Origin: a virus
DNA length: 42,966 bases
Direction: 5' to 3' (one strand)
Virus record (IMG/VR): IMGVR_UViG_3300001473_000065
Location: 1 to 42,966 of that record
In this document: piece by piece, positions 1-6,056 of the stretch
How positions within the stretch are numbered: the first letter of the stretch is position 1
Layout: each line of letters opens with the position of its first letter
Notes under the pieces: generated by a model
Databases searched by the model: none
The model's input: only the letters and a program-made list of their open reading frames with translations
Told to the model about the DNA's origin: nothing
Made by a program: the position numbers and the translations under genes

Positions 1-1206
1 CTAAATGGCGGACATGAGGGCCATTTCGGCTGTCGCGAGCTCTTCGGCATCATCCCCGCGTGGGAACAAATGCCCGTAGGTATCCATGGTCATTGTGATC
101 GATGAATGCCCAAGGCGTTCCTGCACGGCTTTGAGAGGCAATTCGAGTCCACCATCGGATCGACGGTTGATGCACCACGACGCGTAGAAGTGTCTCAGCG
201 CGTGCATGCCGCGGTATTTCGGACCAATTACAGGGTTGCCTTTCGGATCGGTCTTACCAGTGTCGACCACAAGGCCTGATGCGATCTGTGGAGGCCATAG
301 CAGGTAGCTGGCGAGCTTGGGGGCGGCGAGGGGGCTTCCGCCTTTGTTCGGGAATATAAGATCCAGGTCGCTCTTGGGGGCTTTCAGTTTCCATTCCCGG
401 AGCGAATTCACCACCATCGGCGGAACCGGTATCACCCTCTGACCGGCTTCCGATTTAGGCATGCCAATATCGCGGTATCGATCCGCGCGTTGGCGGACAT
501 GGATTGCTCGATCGTCAAATTCAACATCGACCCATCTGACGCCGCGCAATTCCGATGCTCGCATTCCGGAGAACACGGCCGTGATCATCATCGGGCGCCA
601 CCGGCCTTGCACATTCTCGATAATGGCGCGGATCTCGGCAGGCGTGGGGATATCAACACCGACCTGCAATTTGCGTCTTTGGCGTCGTTCGGAGTGCCGG
701 GCTTTACCCTTCGACCGGCGACCCGCCATTTCCCGCACTACGTTTCGATTGATCAGTCCACGTTCTTGTGCGTCGGAGAAGATGCTGCCGAGACTTACCG
801 TTACGCGTTTGATCATCGAAACCGATCGGCCTTCTTCGCGAAGCCTTTCCTGATAGGCCCGGACCGCCGGAACTGTGAGCTTGTTCAACTTGGTTGATCC
901 CAAAAACGGATCAATGTGCAGTTTGATGTGCTGGCGATATTGGTCTGTCGTCGCCCGCTCAAGACCAGACTCCTCGGCGGTCCTCAACCACAGTTCGCCG
1001 GCCTCACTGACTGTGATCGTCGCGTTGTCGGCAACGTGCACGCCATCTCGGATTTCGACTGATGCCTTGGCGGAAAAGGCATCGGCTTCTTTCTTCTTCG
1101 CGAAGGATTTGAGGCGACGCTTCCCAGCTGTATCGACATAATCGACGACCCACGCCGACTTTTCGACGCCCTTTTCGGTGGTCCATGTGCGACGGCGGAC
1201 GCTCAC
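1..1206 (-). CDS. int: Tyrosine recombinase / phage integrase
   Basis: A 401-residue integrase that would catalyse site-specific integration and excision. An N-terminal arm-binding region and a SAM-like core-binding domain (about 65-165) precede the catalytic domain. Visible catalytic residues are Arg216 (GMRASEL), His335 and Arg338 (MHALRH), His367 (LGHSS) and nucleophile Tyr377 in DTYGHLF. The length is normal and the gene is complete. The start is GTG at 1206, with GGAGGG just upstream, and it overlaps the stop of the ribbon-helix-helix gene (GTGA), so the two are translationally coupled. It looks intact although the rest of the prophage is incomplete. The att site should lie left of the window or at the tRNA-Cys on the other side. 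Confidence 0.95.
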   Translation of the reverse strand: MSVRRRTWTTEKGVEKSAWVVDYVDTAGKRRLKSFAKKKEADAFSAKASVEIRDGVHVADNATITVSEAGELWLRTAEESGLERATTDQYRQHIKLHIDPFLGSTKLNKLTVPAVRAYQERLREEGRSVSMIKRVTVSLGSIFSDAQERGLINRNVVREMAGRRSKGKARHSERRQRRKLQVGVDIPTPAEIRAIIENVQGRWRPMMITAVFSGMRASELRGVRWVDVEFDDRAIHVRQRADRYRDIGMPKSEAGQRVIPVPPMVVNSLREWKLKAPKSDLDLIFPNKGGSPLAAPKLASYLLWPPQIASGLVVDTGKTDPKGNPVIGPKYRGMHALRHFYASWCINRRSDGGLELPLKAVQERLGHSSITMTMDTYGHLFPRGDDAEELATAEMALMSAI

Positions 1207-1589
1207 AATCCCTCCAGACCTCGCCGCCGGTCTGGGGGTTCTACAACGTAGCCCCGTTCACTTAGATATTCTCTCAGAATATATTCGACTGCTTCTGTTT
1301 TCTCCATAACATTGCCCTCTTTAGATTGGTCGGCAATGAAACCATCAAGATCTACATCGCGATAATACATCATCATATTGAATAAACCATCAGTCAATGC
1401 TGTAACGTTTCTTAAAGCAGCGACGATTCCCTCGTCCGTTAAATCCAACATACGAAAGCTACTAGTCAGCCGGGAACTAATTTCTCCATTCAAGGACCGT
1501 GAATTCTCGGCAGCTTCCTCGACCAGCATTGAGTGCAACAGTGCTGATAGGCGCAAGGTGATTCTTACTTCTTTATCGTCGGTTCCCAC
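1203..1589 (-). CDS. Arc/ribbon-helix-helix-like DNA-binding protein
   Basis: The N-terminal 45 residues (DKEVRITLRLSALLHSMLVE... to SSRLTSSF) match the Arc-type ribbon-helix-helix pattern: a beta strand of alternating polar and hydrophobic residues followed by two helices. The remaining roughly 80 residues have no recognisable domain. An upstream ATG at 1652 would add a poor leader. The GTG at 1589 has GGAG seven bases upstream and gives a 128-residue protein starting just before the RHH strand, so I prefer it. It is coupled to the integrase, so a role in controlling integration or excision, or autorepression of the divergent promoter region at 1620-1700, is inferred. Confidence 0.7.
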   Translation of the reverse strand: MGTDDKEVRITLRLSALLHSMLVEEAAENSRSLNGEISSRLTSSFRMLDLTDEGIVAALRNVTALTDGLFNMMMYYRDVDLDGFIADQSKEGNVMEKTEAVEYILREYLSERGYVVEPPDRRRGLEGL

Positions 1590-1634
1590 GGTGAAACTCC
1601 AACCGGCTCCAAACACCACCATTAGCACCAATCC

Positions 1635-1680
1635 GACACTATGTCTTGACACTATAATGGTGCGACACTAATTTGGTGTC
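1635..1680. promoter_or_regulatory. Divergent control region with three GACACTA repeats
   Basis: GACACTA occurs three times in direct orientation at 1635-1641, 1648-1654 and 1664-1670. The last copy pairs with an inverted GTGTC at 1676-1680 across a 7-base spacer. TTGACA at 1646-1651 is a fair -35 for the rightward AlpA-like gene, with a weak TAATTT 17 bases downstream. A perfect TATAAT sits at 1653-1658. The arrangement suggests an operator for the adjacent ribbon-helix-helix or AlpA-like protein; which one binds is not known. Confidence 0.5.
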
Positions 1681-1705
1681 ATTAACCTTAATGGAGGTGA
1701 GTTTG

Positions 1706-1915
1706 ATGACTGTACAGCGTGCAACAGGCGATGAGAATCCCGGTGGCCTCGACCTCATTTGGAATGTCTCAGAAATTGCAAAACTGATCGGACGGACGGA
1801 ACGCCAGACGTTCCATCTGCTCTCCACCGGCAAGCTGCCGGCGAAAAAGGTAGGCAAACGCTGGGTTGCGGAGCGCAGCCAGCTTGTCAGCTTCTTTCTT
1901 GAAACCGCGAACTAG
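1706..1915 (+). CDS. AlpA/excisionase-type HTH protein
   Basis: A 69-residue protein with a MerR/excisionase-like winged helix: IWNVSEIAKLIGRTERQTFH forms the HTH, followed by the wing LPAKKVGKRWVAERSQL. Such proteins bind DNA near phage attachment sites or activate integrase genes. The ATG at 1706 has GGAGG eight bases upstream, which is better than the earlier in-frame starts at 1673 and 1691. It is divergent from the RHH-integrase pair and shares its control region, so it is a candidate recombination directionality factor. Confidence 0.75.
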   Translation: MTVQRATGDENPGGLDLIWNVSEIAKLIGRTERQTFHLLSTGKLPAKKVGKRWVAERSQLVSFFLETAN

Positions 1916-1959
1916 TTCGGCCTCTCGCCAAACGTTCTTGCCATATACGGAGAGGCACG

Positions 1960-2316
1960 ATGGGGACCTCGACAGACTTATCTATCCAAACCAATCCCGG
2001 ATTGCGCATTCACAAGATCCTGGGCGACAGCATGGAGCCGCGGCTTCGCAGCGATCTGGATTACATCATGATCGTTCCATGCACTTCGTTCTTATGCGAC
2101 GGCATGTACGTGATCGATAACGGCGGCGGACTTGTCCCGTATCACGTCGACTATCTGTTTGGCGAAGGGAAGGTTCGGCTTCGTCTGGAAAACCCCCGCT
2201 ATCGAGGTTGCGAATTCACACTTGAGCAGTTCGAGGACTGTGTTGCCGGCCGCGTCGTCGCTGAAGTGAAAGTGCTCGATCCATCGGCGATTGAACAGTC
2301 GAGGCGACGCTCATGA
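1960..2316 (+). CDS. Orphan S24/LexA-like C-terminal domain protein
   Basis: This 118-residue protein contains the S24 peptidase signature GDSMEP with candidate nucleophile Ser24, then DGMYVIDNGG and LRLENPRYRG, which match the LexA/CI C-terminal fold. There is no HTH in front, and the usual VKRL lysine segment is replaced by YHVDYL, so the catalytic lysine appears lost. It may bind or titrate another repressor, or be a remnant of one. Its start has GGAG spaced properly, and its stop overlaps the next start (ATGA). It is the first gene of the rightward early operon. Confidence 0.6.
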   Translation: MGTSTDLSIQTNPGLRIHKILGDSMEPRLRSDLDYIMIVPCTSFLCDGMYVIDNGGGLVPYHVDYLFGEGKVRLRLENPRYRGCEFTLEQFEDCVAGRVVAEVKVLDPSAIEQSRRRS

Positions 2317-2549
2317 CCGCGATCGATACCCGCTCTTTCGTTGGCTCAACAGACTCTTCGATCGACAGGCTGAAAGTCGCTGACGAACTCAATGCGTTAG
2401 CCGAGCAAGCATATCTGCTTCATCTGGCGATCAGTGGTTACGGTCATTCGAAGAGAACGCACAAAGAAGTGTGGCCGCTTATGGATATCGCCGATGACAT
2501 TTCCCATCGCATTCGTGCCTTGTCGTCGCAGGTTTGGCCAACAGCGTAG
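2313..2549 (+). CDS. Small early protein of unknown function
   Basis: A 78-residue mostly helical protein (DELNALAEQAYLLHLAIS, MDIADDISHRIRAL) with no recognised domain. The start overlaps the preceding stop by ATGA, which supports it as a real, translationally coupled early phage gene. No signal peptide or membrane segment is visible. Confidence 0.6.
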   Translation: MTAIDTRSFVGSTDSSIDRLKVADELNALAEQAYLLHLAISGYGHSKRTHKEVWPLMDIADDISHRIRALSSQVWPTA

Positions 2550-2561
2550 GAGATCAAAAGC

Positions 2562-2816
2562 ATGCCTAGCGCCGAGATCATCCCGTATCCGCTCGTGTAC
2601 CGTCGCGCCTTCATATGCAAGCACGCAAGGCGGATGGCCAATCTGCGGGAGCCGACCGCAGAGAAGCACCTGCGTGCGCAACTGAACCTCCAGGCCAAGA
2701 CCATGCAGAAGCGCGGTATCCCGACGCCAGAGATCGAACGACAGATTCAATCTGCCGAAGCCGCTATCCGTGCCGAGTTGTGGCGGCTCGTCATAATGGG
2801 GCCACAGCATGGGTGA
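2562..2816 (+). CDS. DUF6074-like small protein
   Basis: An 84-residue basic protein beginning MPSAEIIPYPLVYRRAF and continuing with a helical region ending in AIRAELWRLVIMG. This arrangement (I-I-P-x-P start, Arg-rich helix, about 85-100 residues) resembles DUF6074, a family of small proteins found mostly in Rhizobiales chromosomes and prophages with no known function. It follows the preceding gene closely and overlaps the replication gene by 8 bases, consistent with one early transcript. The family assignment is from memory of the pattern. Confidence 0.55.
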   Translation: MPSAEIIPYPLVYRRAFICKHARRMANLREPTAEKHLRAQLNLQAKTMQKRGIPTPEIERQIQSAEAAIRAELWRLVIMGPQHG

Positions 2817-3630
2817 AAGGCGTCCTGAAAGGTTCAGCCCGATGCCCAATCGGGCATGGCTCGACAACCGTCTGTCGAAGCTACACCTGCGGGTGTTGGG
2901 CATCGTCGCCATGCATGCCCGGTTCGGCAGCAACCATTTGGGCTGCACGCTCAGTTGCCGGGGCATCAGTGAGAAGATCGAAGTGCGTCACGACAAGGTG
3001 GCGGCGGCCCGTCGTGAACTCGTCGAATTGGGCTACCTGGAGGAGCACCCGCATCCGACCAAGAAGCAAATGTATATGCACTTCATCGTCTTCGATAACG
3101 ATGCCGATGCGGATGCGATCGGCAACAAAACCGGACCTGTAGAGGTGTCCGGTTCAGAAGCAAAACCGGACCCATATGAAGGGCCGGTTGAAAATCAAAC
3201 CGGACCTATACAGGGGTCCGGATCGACCAAAACCGGACCCGCTGAAGGGTCCTATAAGATACTCTCCTCAAAGGAGAGAGAAGATATTGGGCTGAAGCCC
3301 AAAAAAGATATTCCGAATTTAATCGGCAACTCGCCTGTCGGCGAGCCGCATACTGAGCAGGGAAATGGGCAAACAATCGGTGCCCAACTCGCACAGTTCG
3401 AGCGAGACATGCAGAGCATGTTCGACGATTGCACGCCATGCGGCTTAGATCTCAACCTTCTTCGATTCCACTACGAGTGGCTCACCGAAATAGCTGACGA
3501 ATATGGCTCGCATCACGGCGATCCGATTGGCGGATGGGCGGAGCGATTGAGCGGGGAAGTCAATAGCGTGATCGAAGCGCTCGAAGAGGACATGGAATAC
3601 CCGGACGATCAGCAAGAGGCCTACCAATGA
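2809..3630 (+). CDS. Phage replication initiation protein with N-terminal winged helix
   Basis: The first 95 residues form a winged-helix domain typical of phage and plasmid replication proteins: PNRAWLDNRLSKLHLRVLGI, LSCRGISEKI, HDKVAAARRELVELGYLEE. A low-complexity linker follows (about 105-150), containing repeats of the type TGPxxGSGS. It is encoded by the iteron-like dyads described separately, much as lambda O carries its origin. The C-terminal part (about 190-273) is acidic and may contact a helicase or loader. The stop overlaps the next start (ATGA). No helicase gene is present in this element, so it would depend on host DnaB. Initiator function is inferred from domain and embedded repeats. 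Confidence 0.7.
   Translation: MGERRPERFSPMPNRAWLDNRLSKLHLRVLGIVAMHARFGSNHLGCTLSCRGISEKIEVRHDKVAAARRELVELGYLEEHPHPTKKQMYMHFIVFDNDADADAIGNKTGPVEVSGSEAKPDPYEGPVENQTGPIQGSGSTKTGPAEGSYKILSSKEREDIGLKPKKDIPNLIGNSPVGEPHTEQGNGQTIGAQLAQFERDMQSMFDDCTPCGLDLNLLRFHYEWLTEIADEYGSHHGDPIGGWAERLSGEVNSVIEALEEDMEYPDDQQEAYQ
3127..3252 (+). repeat. Four iteron-like dyads inside the replication gene (candidate origin)
   Basis: AAAACCGGACC or a one-base variant occurs at 3127-3137, 3162-3172, 3196-3206 and 3229-3239, spaced 35, 34 and 33 bases. Each copy is followed by an inverted partner, the best being AACCGGAC at 3129-3136 with GTCCGGTT at 3147-3154. Copies 1, 3 and 4 are read in frame as K/Q-T-G-P, but copy 2 is in a different frame and reads K-P-D-P. 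Conservation is therefore at the DNA level. Confidence 0.65.
3262..3313 (+). repeat. Hairpins and AT-rich tract beside the iterons
   Basis: CTCTCCT (3262-3268) pairs perfectly with AGGAGAG (3272-3278), and TTGGGCT (3287-3293) with AGCCCAA (3296-3302). Flanking copies of AAGATATT occur at 3281-3288 and about 3306-3313. The stretch is more AT-rich than its surroundings and directly follows the dyads, as an unwinding element would. It lies inside the replication gene. Confidence 0.5.
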
Positions 3631-3857
3631 GTGATGACAGAACCGTTCGTGACGAGGCGAAGGAAGTGGTTCAGCAGTTTGTAGCTGGCTGGATATCGAG
3701 CGGCCGGCCATCAGGCGTGCTTGCCGAGACCATGGTCGCATCGGGCGGCGCGGTGCTGTCGCTTGAGCTTGGAGACGATGCGGCGGCGGATCTGCTCATG
3801 AAGGTCGGCACGGCGATCCTGCAGGCAGCCGGCAAAGAGGACGGGACGCGGCATTGA
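3627..3857 (+). CDS. Small early protein, paralogue of the protein at 3984-4235
   Basis: A 76-residue protein (MSDDRTVRDEAKEVV...) whose core, WISSGRPSGVLAETMV..., LSLELGDDAAADLL and AILQAAGK, aligns along most of its length with the 83-residue protein at 3984-4235. Function is unknown. The start overlaps the replication gene stop (ATGA), so it belongs to the early operon. Confidence 0.6.
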   Translation: MSDDRTVRDEAKEVVQQFVAGWISSGRPSGVLAETMVASGGAVLSLELGDDAAADLLMKVGTAILQAAGKEDGTRH

Positions 3858-3877
3858 AGGCCGGGGGGGTGTCGGAT

Positions 3878-3920
3878 CTTCAGCGCCGTGGGACACCGTA
3901 CCGGCGTGGGGCACAACTTT
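3878..3920 (+). repeat. 43-bp direct repeat, copy 1
   Basis: This segment matches 5946-5988 over 43 bases without gaps, and the last 21 bases (3900-3920) are identical. Both copies can be read in a frame giving a peptide ending TGVGHNF. The pair brackets the small paralogue gene, the hairpin array and the capsid gene, and may mark a rearrangement. Confidence 0.7.
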
Positions 3921-3983
3921 TCACAAAACCAGATTGAGGTCCGGAGATGCCTGATTTGGCCAAAACTGACGAAAGGTATGACC

Positions 3984-4235
3984 ATGACGAAATTGGAAAT
4001 CGAGAAGCAGCACGAGATCATCGCCAGTCTATGCATGAAGCTGGCTGATGAGATCTCAGCACGCGGTGTCGACCGGGCACTGATCGGCGATGGCATGGTG
4101 ACGGTCGGGCTTGGCATCTCGCTTGAGGCGCTCGGCTTTGATCATGTTATCGATGGTCTGAACACAGCCGCCGAAGTGTTGGAAGAGCGCCGCGGCGTTC
4201 TATCGTCAGACCTCAAGCCCGCCCCCCTGAACTGA
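3984..4235 (+). CDS. Small protein, paralogue of the protein at 3627-3857
   Basis: An 83-residue protein starting MTKLEIEKQHEII. The preferred ATG at 3984 lies seven bases after GAAAGG; an ATG at 3978 is too close, and the longer frame upstream runs through the 43-bp repeat. The core DEISARGVDRALIGDGMV...LEALGFDHVIDGLNTAAEVLE resembles the 76-residue protein upstream, suggesting a local gene duplication. No known domain was recognised. It lies in the segment bracketed by direct repeats. Confidence 0.55.
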   Translation: MTKLEIEKQHEIIASLCMKLADEISARGVDRALIGDGMVTVGLGISLEALGFDHVIDGLNTAAEVLEERRGVLSSDLKPAPLN

Positions 4236-4297
4236 TAGGTTGCGTCGATAGAACAAATCAGGCACATTGATGGACATCAGAACAGTCCAGGTTCGGT

Positions 4298-4470
4298 TTT
4301 TGCCACGCGTGATGCAAGCAAGATTAGTGTTCGGACATGTTCTGAAGGGTTCCGCCCGCATGATGCAACGGATGCCCGCTGGATGCCGCCCCGCGTGATG
4401 CAAGCGGTTTGCCGAAGCAGAGTTTTCAGGGTGCTGTATCCCTGTTTCCGCCTCGCGTGATGCAAGCGGA
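4298..4470 (+). repeat. Array of four hairpins with an invariant loop upstream of the capsid gene
   Basis: Stem-loops are centred near 4311, 4362, 4397 and 4459. The 14-base loops share CGCGTGATGCAA, or CGCATGATGCAA in the second, preceded by two variable bases. Closing stems change in a compensating way: TTGC/GCAA in the first, TCCG/CGGA in the second, CCGC/GCGG in the third and TCCGC/GCGGA in the fourth. A further CAGGG...CCCTG hairpin sits between the third and fourth. The remainder of the 4236-4553 gap shows no convincing gene. Function unknown; a structured mRNA leader or protein-binding array is inferred. Confidence 0.65.
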
Positions 4471-4553
4471 CGAAGCCGACGCCACCAGTCTCCATCGAAA
4501 TCAGGATAGGCAGTTAGTGCCATCCCTGACCGCTTTCGCGGCGATGCGGACGA

Positions 4554-5789
4554 GTGTCGGACATTCCTCGTCAATCGCCCCAAACTGACGAGGACTACGC
4601 TATGGATCAAGTAAATCAGTATCGAACTCGAGGTGTTCTGAGCGCCCGGGCTCAAACGAATGCGAACGGCCTATTGACCGATCTGACACTCGCTTTCGAG
4701 GACTTCAAGGTCCGGAACGATCGGCGCACCGACGCGCTTCAAGGCGCCATAGACGATCTCAACAAAAACGTCGCGGCCATGCAGGTTGGTCCGGGCAGCG
4801 GCGAAGGGCTGAGCCGCGTAGAGCATTCCGCGTTCGCCAAGTTTCTGCAAACCGGAACGCCGCAGGCGAACATGCGGGAGTCTTCGAATCCTGATGGCGG
4901 CTGGACGGTACCGGAAAAGATCGACGACACGATCCAAAATCAGCTTCTCGAATTCTCCCCACTTCGCCGATGGGCTTCGATCGTCACACTTGGAAAGGGC
5001 GCTGGAACTTATTCGTTTCTTGTCAATCGCCGTGGAGCATCATCCGGTTGGGTTGGCGAGATGGATGCCCGTCCTCAAACGGATACGCCGTCGCTTGGCA
5101 AAATCATGCCGGCTGAAGGCGAGATCTATGCCAATGCACGGATAACACAGTGGCTGCTCGACGACTCCAAGTTCAACCTTGATGCCTTCATCCGCGATAA
5201 CATCCTTGATGAATTTGCCGTTCAGGAAGGCACCGCGTTCGTGTCCGGTGACGGCATCAATAAGCCGCGCGGCTTCCTTACCCACGACACTGCCGACACG
5301 GATGATGACACCCGTCCATTCGGCACCATGCAGTATGTTCCCACCGGTGTTGCCGCCGCTCTTTCGGACGGATCGAACAATGGCTTCGATGCACTGATCA
5401 ACCTGGTCTATTCCATCCGCCCGTCTTATCGGACCGGTCCCGGTGTTGGCTGGATGATGAACTCGACTACAGCCAGCAAAGTTCGCAAGCTGAAGGACAA
5501 CGACGGTCGGTATCTTTGGCAGGAGAATACGCAGGCCGGTCAGCCTCCAATGCTGCTCGGCTATCCGGTTGCCATGGACGAGAACATGCCGAGTGTTACG
5601 GCCAACGCCTTCCCGATCGCATTCGGCAATTGGCGACGCGGCTACCGGATCGTTGACCGGTTCGGCACGCGCATCCTTCGCGACCCGTACACCGACAAGC
5701 CGTTCGTCCACTTCTACCTGACCAAGCGCGTCGGTGGCGGAATGGCGGATAGCAACTCAATCAAGCTTCTGAAGGTAGCGACGATTTGA
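4554..5789 (+). CDS. HK97-family major capsid protein
   Basis: A 411-residue protein with the HK97 capsid layout: an N-terminal helical delta-like region (LLTDLTLAFEDFKVRNDRRT...), then VPEKIDDTIQNQLLEFSPLRRWASI, the E-loop and spine region, AFVSGDGINKPRGFL, MMNSTTASKVRKLKDNDGRYLW and PMLLGYPVAMDENMP near the C-terminus. The GTG start at 4554 gives the length shown; an ATG at 4602 with GAGGA ten bases upstream is an alternative. No prohead protease, portal or terminase gene precedes it, and a hairpin array occupies its leader. It is the only capsid gene seen in the window. Confidence 0.92.
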   Translation: MSDIPRQSPQTDEDYAMDQVNQYRTRGVLSARAQTNANGLLTDLTLAFEDFKVRNDRRTDALQGAIDDLNKNVAAMQVGPGSGEGLSRVEHSAFAKFLQTGTPQANMRESSNPDGGWTVPEKIDDTIQNQLLEFSPLRRWASIVTLGKGAGTYSFLVNRRGASSGWVGEMDARPQTDTPSLGKIMPAEGEIYANARITQWLLDDSKFNLDAFIRDNILDEFAVQEGTAFVSGDGINKPRGFLTHDTADTDDDTRPFGTMQYVPTGVAAALSDGSNNGFDALINLVYSIRPSYRTGPGVGWMMNSTTASKVRKLKDNDGRYLWQENTQAGQPPMLLGYPVAMDENMPSVTANAFPIAFGNWRRGYRIVDRFGTRILRDPYTDKPFVHFYLTKRVGGGMADSNSIKLLKVATI

Positions 5790-5790
5790 C

Positions 5791-5994
5791 TGCGATCCCG
5801 GCGTATCGCGCGCGTCGGGTTCGTCGCCGTGGCTACCGTTGGTCTCGCCACGGCCGATCCAGTCGGCAGTGATCGTAACAACACCGACAGGCGGCAGCGG
5901 TTCCTCCTATGGCCGCGTGGCCGCCGACACCCCCGGGGCTCGAAACTTCAGGGCCTGGGGAGGCGGAACCGGCGTGGGGCACAACTTTCCATAA
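5791..5994 (+). pseudogene. C-terminal remnant of a lost phage gene
   Basis: Between capsid and tape measure, one frame stays open from the capsid stop to TAA at 5992. It reads VIVTTPTGGSGSSYGRVAAD and then NFRAWGGGTGVGHNFP before the stop. It has no start codon with a ribosome site and contains the second 43-bp repeat. The composition resembles the end of a structural protein, so I read it as the tail of a deleted gene that lay just upstream of the tape measure. The identity of that gene is not recognised. Confidence 0.4.
5946..5988 (+). repeat. 43-bp direct repeat, copy 2
   Basis: This is the partner of 3878-3920, with identical final 21 bases at 5968-5988. It lies within the open remnant upstream of the tape measure. 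The distance between copies is 2,068 bases. Confidence 0.7.
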
Positions 5995-6056
5995 ATGCCC
6001 CGAAAAAAAGTTTCGGCCACCAAAAAGGGTCTCGGATCCGGATTGAGGACAAGTGG

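Noticed and set aside
4298-4470. CRISPR-like array
   Set aside because: Only four degenerate units with irregular spacing (51, 35, 62), spacers not uniform, and no cas genes; the stem covariation points to hairpins instead.
4206-4655. A 149-codon reverse frame across the hairpin array
   Set aside because: It has no ribosome site, runs against the capsid gene, and its repeats of CITRG/HHAGR are just the hairpin loops translated.
5829-6056. N-terminal extension of the left tape measure
   Set aside because: The extra 76 residues are Arg-rich, overlap an open remnant in a different frame, and the ATG at 6057 has a good ribosome site.
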